Shown here: piece by piece, positions 54,260 to 63,216 of the stretch | How positions within the stretch are numbered: position 1 is the stretch's first letter | How the letters are laid out: each line of letters starts with the position of its first letter | Source: Streptomyces sp. R21 | GTDB taxonomy: Bacteria; Actinomycetota; Actinomycetes; Streptomycetales; Streptomycetaceae | Assembly: GCF_041051975.1 (NCBI RefSeq) | Contig: NZ_CP163435.1 | Span: 2,852,001-2,916,000 of the forward strand | DNA length: 64,000 nucleotides | Direction of reading: 5' to 3' | Notes under the pieces: generated by a model | What the model saw: the letters and a program-made list of their open reading frames with translations, nothing else | Database searches by the model: none | Told to the model about the DNA's origin: nothing | Made by a program: the position numbers and the translations under genes

Positions 54260-55134
54260 GCGTCGGACGATACGAGAAGGCGCCCTTGTGGGTCTTGTAC
54301 GTTCTTGCGCCCGCCCCTCCGTTCCCGCTGGTACGCGCCCGGAGGGACCCCGACGATCCGGGTGAAGTGGCGGTTGAGATGAGGCTGGTCGGTGAACCCG
54401 ACGGCGACAGCGGCCTCGGCCGGCGTGATGCCGGCATCCAGCAGATGACGCACCCGGCGCACCCGGGCATCCGTCAGCCAGGTGTGCGGCGGCATCCCAT
54501 AGGCGTCACGGAACGCGCGCAGCAGCGCGAACGGTCCGGTGCCGAGATCGGCGGCCAGCCGCTCCAACGACGGGGGCTCCGCCATGTCCCCCTCCAGCAC
54601 GGCACGCGCGCGTGCGGCGACCCGGGCACCCGCGGTCCGTACGTCACGCTGCGGCAGCGGACCGCCGTTCAGCCGCAACAGCCGGGTCACCGCGACCCGC
54701 AGCAGGGTGTCGGCGGCAAGCGCGTTGCCCTCCTCCGCGGCACGCAGCACCTGATGAACGAGGCCCGCGGCGTACGGATCATCCAGTACGGGACTGGTGA
54801 AACCAGGGGCGCCGCGAAGTGTGGTGGTCTCGGCCGCGATCTCGGCCACCAGTTCGGGCGACGGATAGACCGCCCCGTACCGCCACCCCTCAGGGACTCC
54901 CGCCCGGCCCGTATGCGGTGTATCGGGATTGACCAGCGCCAGGGCGCCCGGCCCCGCGTACTGATCGGCGCCTCCGTGGTGGAAGACCTCCACACCGTCG
55001 GCGATGGCAGCGATGACGAAGTTCTCATGCGTATGCCGCACAAAGATCTTCTCGACATACCGCGCCCGCAGCAGATCGACCCCCGGCAGCTCGGCGTACT
55101 GCCAGTGCCGCGCCCGCTCCCCGGAACCAGCCAT
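54133..55134 (-). CDS. AraC family transcriptional regulator
   Basis: 333 residues. N-terminal cupin (FVRHTHENFVIAAIADGVEV, NPDTPHTGRAGVPEGWRYGA). C-terminal double helix-turn-helix: SLERLAADLGTGPFALLRAF and ITPAEAAVAVGFTDQPHLNR with GVPPGAYQRER closing. About 55 residues past the usual family end follow, and the last 127 bases overlap azlC in another frame. This tail may be genuine or reflect a lost stop or frameshift. It probably senses an amino acid and regulates azlCD. Confidence 0.85.
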   Translation of the reverse strand: MAGSGERARHWQYAELPGVDLLRARYVEKIFVRHTHENFVIAAIADGVEVFHHGGADQYAGPGALALVNPDTPHTGRAGVPEGWRYGAVYPSPELVAEIAAETTTLRGAPGFTSPVLDDPYAAGLVHQVLRAAEEGNALAADTLLRVAVTRLLRLNGGPLPQRDVRTAGARVAARARAVLEGDMAEPPSLERLAADLGTGPFALLRAFRDAYGMPPHTWLTDARVRRVRHLLDAGITPAEAAVAVGFTDQPHLNRHFTRIVGVPPGAYQRERRGGRKNVQDPQGRLLVSSDACQNSKLSQTYAVKTAEKPTPPSSGTPWESGSPSDCPVSPSG

Positions 55135-55200
55135 GGCCCCATTCTGCGCCGCCCCCACCCACGTACGTCTCCGGGCCCGACCCAGACCCACCACCGGCGT

Positions 55201-55243
55201 CAGGCGACAGGCGACAGACCGCAGACCGCAGACCGCAGACCGC
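55201..55243. repeat. Seven-base tandem repeats upstream of lhr
   Basis: CAGGCGA occurs twice (55201-55214), then AGACCGC four times (55216-55243). Array is in the AraC gene-lhr divergent gap, 56 bases before the lhr damage promoter. Confidence 0.8.
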
Positions 55244-55298
55244 ATGCGACAGGAGCCCCACACCCCACTCCCGAGTACATCCCCGCAGCTCAGCCCCA

Positions 55299-55321
55299 TT
55301 GTCAGTCCTCGGGTGCAGGAT
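55299..55321 (+). promoter_or_regulatory. RecA_NDp-like DNA-damage promoter of lhr
   Basis: TTGTCAGTC, eight bases, CAGGAT, then six bases to the lhr ATG at 55328. It differs from TTGTCRGTG-N8-TANNNT at the last base of the first box and the first base of the -10. Spacing is exact and the -10 position fits a leaderless transcript. Confidence 0.65.
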
Positions 55322-55327
55322 GGACGC

Positions 55328-58300
55328 ATGGTCAGCTCCGCACACCGAGCCCTGGACGGCTTCTCACCCGCAACCCGCGGCTGGTTCACGGGGGCGTTCT
55401 CCGCGCCCACCGCGGCTCAGGCCGGTGCGTGGAGAGCCATCGCCGAGGGCTCGGACGTGCTGGTCGTAGCCCCCACCGGCTCCGGCAAGACCCTCGCCGC
55501 GTTCCTCGCCGCGCTGGACCAGCTGGCGTCGACCCCGCCACCGGCCGACCCCAGGAAGCGCTGCCGGGTCCTGTACGTGTCCCCGCTCAAGGCCCTCGCG
55601 GTGGACGTCGAGCGCAACCTCCGCAGCCCACTGACCGGCATCCGCCAGGAGTCCGTACGCCTGGGCCTGCCCGAGCCCGAGGTGAAGGTGGGCATCCGCT
55701 CGGGCGACACCCCGGCGGCGGAGCGCCGCGCCCTGGCCACCCGCCCGCCGGACATCCTGATCACGACCCCGGAGTCACTGTTCCTGATGCTCACGTCGGC
55801 CACGCGCGACGCGCTGACCGGCATCGAGACGGTGATCCTGGACGAGGTGCACGCGGTCGCGGGCACCAAGCGCGGCGCGCACCTCGCGCTCACCCTGGAG
55901 CGCCTCGACGAGCTGCTGCCCAAGCCCGCCCGCCGCATCGGCCTCTCCGCCACCGTGCGCCCGGTGGACGAGGTCGCGCGCTATCTGTCTCCGCGCCGCA
56001 AGGTGGAGATCGTCCAGCCGCCGTCCGGCAAGGAATTCGACCTCTCCGTGGTCGTCCCGGTCGAGGATCTGGGCGAGTTGGGCGGCTCCCCGGCGGCCGA
56101 TGCGAACGACGGCGCGGAGAAGCCCTCCATCTGGCCGCACGTCGAGGAGCGGATCGCCGACCTCGTCCAGTCCCACCGTTCGACGATCGTTTTCGCCAAC
56201 TCCCGCCGCCTCGCGGAACGGCTCTGCAACAGGCTGAACGAGATCGCGTACGAGCGGGCGACCGGCGAGCCCCTGGAGGAGGCGCACGCCCCGGCGCAGC
56301 TGATGGGCGGCTCGGGCGCGGCCCAGGGAGCTCCTCCCGTCATCGCCCGCGCCCACCACGGATCGGTCTCCAAGGAGCAGCGGGCGCTCGTCGAGGAGGA
56401 CCTGAAGGCGGGCCGCCTCCCCGCGGTGGTCGCCACGTCCAGCCTCGAACTGGGCATCGACATGGGCGCGGTGGACCTGGTGATCCAGGTCGAGTCCCCT
56501 CCGTCCGTGGCCTCCGGCCTCCAGCGCGTGGGCCGCGCGGGGCACCAAGTGGGCGCGGTCTCCACGGGAGTCGTCTTCCCCAAGTACCGCGGCGACCTGG
56601 TCCAGGCGGCGGTGGTCACCGAGCGGATGCGCACCGGCTCCATCGAGTCGCTCCGGGTCCCGGCGAATCCCCTGGACGTGCTGGCCCAGCAGCTCGTCGC
56701 GATGACCGCGCTGGACACCTGGCAGGTGGACGATCTGCTCGCCACGGTCCGCCGTGCCGCCCCCTTCGCCTCACTCCCGGAGTCGGCGTTCACAGCCGTG
56801 CTGGACATGCTCGCGGGCCGCTATCCGTCGGACGCCTTCGCGGAGTTGCGCCCGCGGGTGGTGTGGGACCGCGTCGGCGGGACGGTCACCGGGCGCCCCG
56901 GCGCGCAGCGTCTCGCGGTCACCTCCGGCGGCACGATCCCCGACCGCGGGCTCTTCGGGGTCTTCCTGGCGGGGGCCGACCCCAAGAAGGGCGGCGGCCG
57001 GGTCGGCGAGCTCGACGAGGAGATGGTCTACGAGTCCAGGGTCGGCGACGTCTTCACACTCGGCACCAGTTCCTGGCGTATCGAGGACATCACCCGCGAC
57101 CGGGTCCTGGTCTCGCCCGCTCCCGGCGTCCCGGGCCGGCTCCCGTTCTGGAAGGGCGACCAGCTGGGCCGCCCGCTCGAACTGGGCCGCGCGGTCGGCG
57201 CGTTCCTGCGCGAGGTCGGCTCACTGCCCAAGGAGGACGCCCGCCTGCGCCTCCTCGCCGCGGGTCTGGACGCCTGGGCCGCGGACAACGTCCTGTCGTA
57301 CCTGGCCGAACAGCGCGAGGCGTGCGGGCACATCCCGGACGACCGCACGATCGTGGTCGAGCGTTTCCGCGACGAGCTGGGTGACTGGCGGGTCGTCGTG
57401 CACTCGCCCTTCGGCGCCCAGGTCCACGCTCCGTGGGCCCTCGCGCTGGGCGCCCGCCTCTCCGAGCGGTACGGCATGGACGCGCAGGTCATGCATGCCG
57501 ACGACGGCATCGTGCTGCGGCTCCCGGACGCCGACCTGATGGGCCTGGACCTGCTCGACCAGGAACCGGCAAGGACAGGCACGGAGTACGACGCGGAACA
57601 GGCCCCCGTCGGTGCGGCGGACGTCGCCTTCGACAAGGGCGAGGTCGATCAGATCGTCACGGACCAGGTGGGCGGATCGGCCCTTTTCGCGGCCCGCTTC
57701 CGCGAGTGCGCCGCGCGGGCGCTGCTGCTGCCGCGCCGCAGCCCGGGCAAGCGCACCCCGCTGTGGCAGCAGCGCCAGCGCGCCGCCCAACTCCTCCAGG
57801 TGGCGAGCGAGTTCGGGTCGTTCCCGATCGTCCTGGAGGCGGTCCGCGAGTGTCTCCAGGACGTCTTCGACGTCCCGGGTCTCACGGAGCTGATGGGCGA
57901 CATCGAGTCCCGCAAGGTGCGCCTCGTGGAGGTCACCACGCCCGAGCCGTCCCCCTTCGCGCGCTCCCTTCTCTTCGGTTACGTGGCCCAGTTCCTGTAC
58001 GAGGGTGACTCGCCGCTCGCCGAGCGGCGCGCCGCCGCCCTGTCGCTGGACTCGCGACTGCTTGCCGAACTGCTCGGGCAGGCCGAGCTGCGTGAGCTGC
58101 TCGACGCCGACGTCCTGACCGAGCTGGAGCGGGAGCTCCAGTGGCTGACCGAGGACCGGCGCGTCAAGGACGCCGAAGGTGTCGCGGACCTGCTGCGCAT
58201 GCTGGGCCCGCTCACGGACACCGAGCTGGCCGAGCGCGGCGCGGATCCGCAGTGGGCGCGGGAGCTCGCCGGAGCCCGCCGCGCCATCCGGGTCCGCATC

Positions 58301-60331
58301 GGCGGCGCCGACCACTGGGCGGCGATCGAGGACGCCGGACGCCTGCGCGACGCACTCGGCACGGCGTTGCCCGTCGGCGTCCCGGAGGCCTTCACCGAGC
58401 CGGTCAAGGACCCCCTGGGCGACCTCCTCGCGCGCTACGCCCGCACGCACGGCCCGTTCACGTCGACCACGGCCGCGGCCCGCTTCGGTCTCGGCACAGC
58501 CGTCACCGACGGGGCGCTGCAACGCCTTGCGGCCAACGGGCGTGTCGTACAAGGGGAGTTCCATCCGGCGGGCATCGGCCAGGAATGGTGCGACGCGACA
58601 GTCCTACGACGGCTGCGGCGCCGTTCGCTGGCGGCGCTGCGCCACGAGCTTGAGCCGGTGCCGCCCGCCGCGCTCGCGCAGTTCCTGCCGCAGTGGCAGC
58701 ACGTCGGCAGCGGGCACGGGCTGCGCGGCATCGACGGACTGGTGCGTGCGATCGAACAGTTGCAGGGCGCGTCCGTCCCCGCGTCGGCGCTGGAGAAGCT
58801 CGTGCTGCCCTCCCGTGTCGCCGGGTACGCCCCCGCGCTGCTCGACGAGCTCACCTCGGCCGGGGAAGTGGTCTGGGCCGGAGCCGGGGCATTGCCGGGC
58901 AAGGACGGCTGGGTGTCTCTCTATCTGGCCGACGCGGCCCCGCTGCTCCTCCCCAACCCGCACCCCTTGGAGCCGACCGCGCTCCACCAATCCGTCCTGG
59001 ACATCCTCTCCGGGGGCTACGGCCTCTTCTTCCGCCAGATCGCCGACCAGATCCGCGCCACCACACACCCGGACGTCACCGATCCCCAACTGGCCGACGC
59101 CATCTGGGATCTGGCCTGGTCGGGGAGGCTCACGAACGACACGCTCGCCCCGATGCGCTCCCTCCTGGGCTCCGGTCGCACCGCCGGATCCACGGCCCAC
59201 CGCGCCAAGCGCACGGTGCCTCGGGGCCGCTACGGCTCGCTGACGGCTGCCGCACGCCCCGCCTCCCGCACCGGCCCCCCGACGGTCGCCGGCCGCTGGT
59301 CGCTGCTCCCGGCCCGCGAGCCCGACGCCACGGTGCGCGCCCACGCCCTGGCCCGCACGCTGCTGGACCGGCACGGCGTCGTGACACGCGGTGCGGTCGC
59401 CGCGGAAGGTGTCGAGGGCGGCTTCTCGGCGACGTACCGCATCCTGTCGGCCTTCGAGGACAGCGGTCAGGCACGTCGCGGCTATGTGGTGGAAGGACTC
59501 GGCGCCGCGCAGTTCGCGATGGACGGCGCGGTGGACCGCCTGCGCGCGACGGCGAACGCCCGGGATCGCGGCGAGACCCTGCCCGAACCGGACTTCGGCG
59601 ACGGCTTCCCCATCCCGAACGGCTTCCCCGGCCCCCACCACTCCACAGCCACACCAGACTTCACCGATCCCCAAACCCCCCTGGACCCCCTTCACCAGCA
59701 CGACGCCGCGAACACTCCCGACTTCTTCGACGACCTCGACCGGCCGGACGCCTCCGACACCCCCGGTCGTAGGCCCATCAACAGCGCATCCAACACAGGC
59801 AGCGCCGGCCATCCCGGAACCCCCAGCCCGTACACCTTCACCGACGACCACGGCTTCTCCGCCGACTCCGCCTTCTCGTCCCGCTCCGGCCGCCCGACCG
59901 GCCCGGGCTACTCCCCCGGCCGCTCCCGCTCCGGCAGCGCCTCCCAGGCCGTGGTCCTGGCCGCCGCCGACCCCGCCAACGCCTACGGCGCCGCGCTTCC
60001 CTGGCCCGAGCCCCCGACCGGCGCCGGGCACAAGCCCGGACGTAAAGCGGGCTCCCTGGTCGTGCTCGTCGACGGCGAGCTGACGCTGTACATGGAGCGT
60101 GGCGGCAAGACCCTGCTGGCCTGGCCCGCCGACCCGGACGGCACGGTCACGGATGACGTTCGCCTCCGCGCCGCCGCCGAGGCCCTCTCCGCGGCCGCCC
60201 GCGCGGGCTCGCTCGGCACGGTCACCGTGGAGCGTGTCAACGGCGCCTCCGCCCTCACCTCCCCCTTCGGCACCCTTCTGGAAGGAGCCGGATTCATCGC
60301 GACCCCGCGCGGACTGCGCCTGCGCGCGTGA
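55328..60331 (+). CDS. lhr: Large ATP-dependent helicase Lhr
   Basis: 1667-residue superfamily 2 helicase, a 3'-to-5' translocase of DNA repair. Motifs: VVAPTGSGKTLAAFLAALDQ near residue 50, LYVSPLKALAVDVE, TTPESLFLML, VILDEVHAVAGTKRG (DEVH box), IGLSATVRP, IVFANSRRLAERL, ATSSLELGIDMGAVDLV and QRVGRAGHQVG. The long Lhr C-terminal region includes winged-helix parts. Residues about 1417-1560 form a low-complexity Pro/Ser/Thr/Asp-rich insertion before the last conserved block (LVVLVDGELTLYMERGGKTL). It lies 62 bases upstream of nei, so the two are probably an operon. Confidence 0.95.
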   Translation: MVSSAHRALDGFSPATRGWFTGAFSAPTAAQAGAWRAIAEGSDVLVVAPTGSGKTLAAFLAALDQLASTPPPADPRKRCRVLYVSPLKALAVDVERNLRSPLTGIRQESVRLGLPEPEVKVGIRSGDTPAAERRALATRPPDILITTPESLFLMLTSATRDALTGIETVILDEVHAVAGTKRGAHLALTLERLDELLPKPARRIGLSATVRPVDEVARYLSPRRKVEIVQPPSGKEFDLSVVVPVEDLGELGGSPAADANDGAEKPSIWPHVEERIADLVQSHRSTIVFANSRRLAERLCNRLNEIAYERATGEPLEEAHAPAQLMGGSGAAQGAPPVIARAHHGSVSKEQRALVEEDLKAGRLPAVVATSSLELGIDMGAVDLVIQVESPPSVASGLQRVGRAGHQVGAVSTGVVFPKYRGDLVQAAVVTERMRTGSIESLRVPANPLDVLAQQLVAMTALDTWQVDDLLATVRRAAPFASLPESAFTAVLDMLAGRYPSDAFAELRPRVVWDRVGGTVTGRPGAQRLAVTSGGTIPDRGLFGVFLAGADPKKGGGRVGELDEEMVYESRVGDVFTLGTSSWRIEDITRDRVLVSPAPGVPGRLPFWKGDQLGRPLELGRAVGAFLREVGSLPKEDARLRLLAAGLDAWAADNVLSYLAEQREACGHIPDDRTIVVERFRDELGDWRVVVHSPFGAQVHAPWALALGARLSERYGMDAQVMHADDGIVLRLPDADLMGLDLLDQEPARTGTEYDAEQAPVGAADVAFDKGEVDQIVTDQVGGSALFAARFRECAARALLLPRRSPGKRTPLWQQRQRAAQLLQVASEFGSFPIVLEAVRECLQDVFDVPGLTELMGDIESRKVRLVEVTTPEPSPFARSLLFGYVAQFLYEGDSPLAERRAAALSLDSRLLAELLGQAELRELLDADVLTELERELQWLTEDRRVKDAEGVADLLRMLGPLTDTELAERGADPQWARELAGARRAIRVRIGGADHWAAIEDAGRLRDALGTALPVGVPEAFTEPVKDPLGDLLARYARTHGPFTSTTAAARFGLGTAVTDGALQRLAANGRVVQGEFHPAGIGQEWCDATVLRRLRRRSLAALRHELEPVPPAALAQFLPQWQHVGSGHGLRGIDGLVRAIEQLQGASVPASALEKLVLPSRVAGYAPALLDELTSAGEVVWAGAGALPGKDGWVSLYLADAAPLLLPNPHPLEPTALHQSVLDILSGGYGLFFRQIADQIRATTHPDVTDPQLADAIWDLAWSGRLTNDTLAPMRSLLGSGRTAGSTAHRAKRTVPRGRYGSLTAAARPASRTGPPTVAGRWSLLPAREPDATVRAHALARTLLDRHGVVTRGAVAAEGVEGGFSATYRILSAFEDSGQARRGYVVEGLGAAQFAMDGAVDRLRATANARDRGETLPEPDFGDGFPIPNGFPGPHHSTATPDFTDPQTPLDPLHQHDAANTPDFFDDLDRPDASDTPGRRPINSASNTGSAGHPGTPSPYTFTDDHGFSADSAFSSRSGRPTGPGYSPGRSRSGSASQAVVLAAADPANAYGAALPWPEPPTGAGHKPGRKAGSLVVLVDGELTLYMERGGKTLLAWPADPDGTVTDDVRLRAAAEALSAAARAGSLGTVTVERVNGASALTSPFGTLLEGAGFIATPRGLRLRA

Positions 60332-60393
60332 TGCGCACATCGACGCCCGACCTCACCCCGCAAAAGCCCCCGACCCGTGCCACCCTGGACCCC

Positions 60394-61236
60394 ATGCCCG
60401 AAGGAGACACCGTCTGGCAGACCGCGAGGCGCCTGCACATCGCGCTCGCAGGCAAGAGGCTGATCCGCTCCGACCTGAGAGTGCCCAAGTACGCCACCGC
60501 CGACCTGACCGGTCGTACGGTGCTGGACGTCACCCCCCGCGGCAAGCACCTCCTCACCCGCATCGAGGGCGGACTGACACTGCACTCACATCTGCGGATG
60601 GACGGATCGTGGAAGGTGTACGGGAGCGGCCAGCGCTGGAGCGGCGGCCCCGCGCACCAGATCCGGGCGATCCTCGGCAACGCGGAACGCACGGCTGTCG
60701 GCTATCGCCTCCCCGTACTCGAACTGCTCCGCACCACCGACGAGCGCCACGCCGTCGGCCACCTCGGCCCCGACCTCCTCGGCCCGGACTGGGACCCGGA
60801 CAGGGCCCTGAAGAACCTCCTGAGTGACCCGGCACGCTCCCTCGGCGAGGCCCTGCTCGACCAGCGCAACCTCGCGGGCATCGGCAACATCTACAAGAGC
60901 GAGCTGTGCTTCCTCCTCAGGGTCACCCCCTGGCTGCCCGTCGGCGAGCTCCCGGCCGACCTCGCCGCCCAGCTGCCGCCCCTCGCCAAGAAGCTTCTGG
61001 AAGCCAACCGCGACCGCCCGGCCCGCAGCACCACCGGCCGCCGCGACCAGAATCTCTTCGTCTACGGCCGCGCACCGCGCCCCTGTCTGCGCTGCCACAC
61101 CTCGATCCTGCTCGCCGACCAGGGCGACGGCTCCCGCGAACGCGCCACCTACTGGTGCCCGACCTGCCAGACGGGCCCCACGCCGCCACCGCCCGCCGCC
61201 CGACTCCGTGGAGCTCCCCGACGTACCAGCAATTGA
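60394..61236 (+). CDS. nei: Endonuclease VIII-type DNA glycosylase/AP lyase
   Basis: 280-residue Fpg/Nei family glycosylase removing oxidised bases. The start must be ATG 60394, because Pro2 of MPEGDTVW is the catalytic nucleophile; longer frames upstream would bury it. The catalytic Lys is in TPRGKHLLTR; the helix-two-turn-helix segment is EALLDQRNLAGIGNIYKSEL; the C-terminal zinc finger is CLRCHTSIL...YWCPTCQTG. About 20 Pro/Arg-rich residues trail it. It follows lhr closely, consistent with a repair operon. Confidence 0.95.
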   Translation: MPEGDTVWQTARRLHIALAGKRLIRSDLRVPKYATADLTGRTVLDVTPRGKHLLTRIEGGLTLHSHLRMDGSWKVYGSGQRWSGGPAHQIRAILGNAERTAVGYRLPVLELLRTTDERHAVGHLGPDLLGPDWDPDRALKNLLSDPARSLGEALLDQRNLAGIGNIYKSELCFLLRVTPWLPVGELPADLAAQLPPLAKKLLEANRDRPARSTTGRRDQNLFVYGRAPRPCLRCHTSILLADQGDGSRERATYWCPTCQTGPTPPPPAARLRGAPRRTSN

Positions 61237-61292
61237 CCGACCGGAAAATGACCGACCGATAATTGACGGACCGTCAGAAACCCTCGTACCGT
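61234..61292 (+). promoter_or_regulatory. SDR promoter with three 15-base-phased repeats
   Basis: TGACCGACCG occurs at 61234 and 61249, and TGACGGACCG at 61264: three copies at exact 15-base intervals. The last overlaps the -35 TTGACG (61263-61268); TACCGT (61287-61292) follows after 18 bases, then six bases to the ATG. Strong promoter with probable repressor sites and a leaderless start. Confidence 0.7.
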
Positions 61293-61298
61293 CCCTAC

Positions 61299-62060
61299 AT
61301 GGCCGTCAAGGCGTACGACCTCACCGGACGCACCGCATTCGTCACCGGCGCTGCCGGCGGCATCGGCCGCGCATCCGCCGTACTGCTCGCCGAGTCGGGC
61401 GCCGTCGTCCACTGCGCGGATCGCGACGCGCAGGGCCTGCACGAGACGGCGACACTCATCAAGGACCAGGGCGGCACCGCGCACACCCACCCCCTCGACG
61501 TCACCGACCGCGACCGGCTCGCGGAGGCCGTCACCTCCTGCGAACGCCTCGACATCATGGCGGCGATCGCCGGGATCATGCACAGCAGCCCCGTCCTGGA
61601 GACCCGGGACGAGGACCTCGACCGGGTGCTGGGCATCAACTTCAAGGGCGTGCTGTACGCCTGCCAGGAGGCGGCCCGCCACATGATCGGGACGCACACG
61701 CGCGGCAGCATCATCACCATGGCGTCCGGTGCCATCGACACCGGCGGACCGGGGCTGCTCTGCTACAGCGCGGCGAAGGCGGCCGTCGTCCAGCTGACGA
61801 AGACCCTGGCGACCGAGGTCGGCCCGCACGGCATCCGAGTCAACGCAGTCGCCCCGGGCTGGATCCGTACACCGATGACCGACCGCCACGGGGAGGCGCA
61901 GGCCCGCACCGAGGCGTTCATGGCGCGCCTCTCCCCCCTGGGCCGGGTCGGCGAACCGGACGACATCGCCCACGCCGTACTGCACCTGGCCTCGGACGCC
62001 TCGTCGTTCACGACGGGCCAGATCCTCCGCCCCAACGGCGGCGTCGCCATGCCCTGGTGA
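61299..62060 (+). CDS. SDR family NAD(P)-dependent oxidoreductase
   Basis: 253-residue classical short-chain dehydrogenase. Cofactor motif FVTGAAGGIGRASAVLLAES; Asp in VHCADRDAQG favours NAD(H). Also AAIAGIMHSSP (NAG-like), catalytic Ser in TMASGAIDTG, the YxxxK in LLCYSAAKAAVVQL, and APGWIRTPM. Substrate unknown; single gene. The ATG at 61299 (MAVKAYDLTGR) lies six bases after a -10, so I reject a start twelve codons upstream that overlaps the -35. Confidence 0.92.
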   Translation: MAVKAYDLTGRTAFVTGAAGGIGRASAVLLAESGAVVHCADRDAQGLHETATLIKDQGGTAHTHPLDVTDRDRLAEAVTSCERLDIMAAIAGIMHSSPVLETRDEDLDRVLGINFKGVLYACQEAARHMIGTHTRGSIITMASGAIDTGGPGLLCYSAAKAAVVQLTKTLATEVGPHGIRVNAVAPGWIRTPMTDRHGEAQARTEAFMARLSPLGRVGEPDDIAHAVLHLASDASSFTTGQILRPNGGVAMPW

Positions 62061-62074
62061 CCCTCCACCCTCGG

Positions 62075-62140
62075 TCAAGCCCTCCCCGAAGCCATCTCAA
62101 GCCTCGCTCAAGCCCTCACCGAAGCGACCTCAAGCCGCCT
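62075..62140. repeat. 33-base direct tandem repeat after SDR gene
   Basis: Two adjacent 33-base units beginning TCAAGCCCTC (62075 and 62108) differ at a few positions. They lie in the gap between the SDR stop and the convergent membrane-protein gene, which otherwise contains no gene. Confidence 0.7.
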
Positions 62141-62238
62141 TCGAGCCGCCGTAGATCGCGGCCATGACGACCTTGCCCTGCTCCAGGTCGTCACCGCCAC
62201 CCCCTGGGCGCACCGCCCCAGACCCCACCCCCGAGCCA

Positions 62239-62502
62239 TCACGACGGGCTGGATCCACCGCCCCAACGGCGCCACCGCGACGCCCGTCCCGACCGCTCAC
62301 GACCACCCGCGTCCTCGACCGCCCCGCCCGCCCGCACCTTCGGCACACAGTGCACCGGCAACAGGCTCAGCCCCCACCCCCCGGTCGCGACCGCCCCCTC
62401 CAACACCCCGGCGTCGGGCGCCAGCAGCAGCCGGAGCACTCCCCACCACCACAGCGCGCCGAGCCCCAGAGCAACGGCCCAGCGAACCGCTCGTCCTGCC
62501 AT
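62239..62502 (-). CDS. Small hypothetical membrane protein
   Basis: 87 residues starting MAGRAVRWAVALGLGALWWW, one N-terminal membrane segment with a Trp cluster, a second hydrophobic stretch (GVLEGAVATGGWGLSLLPVH), then a basic Gly/Arg-rich tail. The ATG at 62502 follows a perfect GGAGGTG at six bases, which strongly supports translation. Family unknown. It is convergent with the SDR gene. Confidence 0.72.
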   Translation of the reverse strand: MAGRAVRWAVALGLGALWWWGVLRLLLAPDAGVLEGAVATGGWGLSLLPVHCVPKVRAGGAVEDAGGRERSGRASRWRRWGGGSSPS

Positions 62503-62636
62503 GGCCGCCACCTCCAGCCCGACGCTAGACCGCCGCACGCACCAGTCGGCAGGGCGCACCTGCGGCACAGGGGCGCACGCCCGGCCCACGCCCACCATGA
62601 CATAGCTGGAGATTTAGGTCATATGGAGGCATACGA

Positions 62637-62688
62637 AAGCCCCGGCCGCGTCCTCCAGATCTCCCTGGAGAAGCCCTGACCGGGGCTT
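62637..62688. terminator. Nested hairpin downstream of clgR
   Basis: Outer arms AAGCCCCGG (62637-62645) and CCGGGGCTT (62680-62688) enclose an inner CTCCAG/CTGGAG hairpin (62653-62658, 62665-62670). Positioned about 40-90 bases after the clgR stop; probable terminator. Confidence 0.65.
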
Positions 62689-62729
62689 CGTACACGATTC
62701 TTCACCTCATGAGCGCGTGCTCGCGAGGA

Positions 62730-63107
62730 TCAGGCGGCGACCACGTCCACTGCCTCGGCGGGCGCCTTGATGGTGACCCGTTCCGGTGGCACACCGGTGA
62801 CGGATACGGAATTCAGCATCGGACGGCGCACCGCTGCGGGCACCGGCGCTGTGGCCGCTGCCGACTGTGCCAGCTCCGCGAGGGCGAGCTCGTCGCTCAC
62901 TTCCCGCATGAGCTCGGACATCCGTACGTCCAGCGCGTCGCAGATCGCGGAGAGCAGTTCGGAGGAAGCCTCCTTCTGCCCCCGCTCCACCTCGGAGAGA
63001 TAGCCGAGTGAAACTCGGGCGGACGAGGAGACTTCGCGCAGAGTACGGCCCTGGCGTTGGCGCTGCCGACGCAGCACGTCACCCAGCAGGCGACGGAGCA
63101 GAATCAT
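62730..63107 (-). CDS. clgR: Transcriptional activator ClgR (Clp gene regulator)
   Basis: 125-residue XRE-type regulator: helix-turn-helix in [52 protein letters not shown]. In Streptomyces ClgR activates clpP1P2, clpC and lon genes and is itself degraded by ClpP via a C-terminal Ala-Ala; the protein here ends VDVVAA. Position after pgsA-cinA is the actinobacterial hallmark of clgR. ATG 63107 follows GGGAG at seven bases. The Ala/Val-rich tail of about 55 residues is probably flexible. Confidence 0.9.
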   Translation of the reverse strand: MILLRRLLGDVLRRQRQRQGRTLREVSSSARVSLGYLSEVERGQKEASSELLSAICDALDVRMSELMREVSDELALAELAQSAAATAPVPAAVRRPMLNSVSVTGVPPERVTIKAPAEAVDVVAA

Positions 63108-63216
63108 CGGTGGCTCCCTCCTCGGACCGCGTAGCCGCATCCTTCACGCCCCACCGTACCGCCTTGCGCCGCGGCCGTGCGGGGAGCGATGTCGTGTTCA
63201 CTCAGGGCTGCAAACA

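Noticed and set aside
62130..62348. A 72-codon minus-strand frame ending in KVVMAAIYGGSKAA
   Set aside because: The C-terminus looks protein-like, but the frame overlaps the better supported membrane protein gene and has no ribosome binding site; a frameshift joining the two cannot be shown from this sequence alone.
62623..62679. An 18-codon plus-strand frame in the clgR terminator region
   Set aside because: It coincides with a nested hairpin and has only a poor ribosome binding site; termination explains the sequence better.
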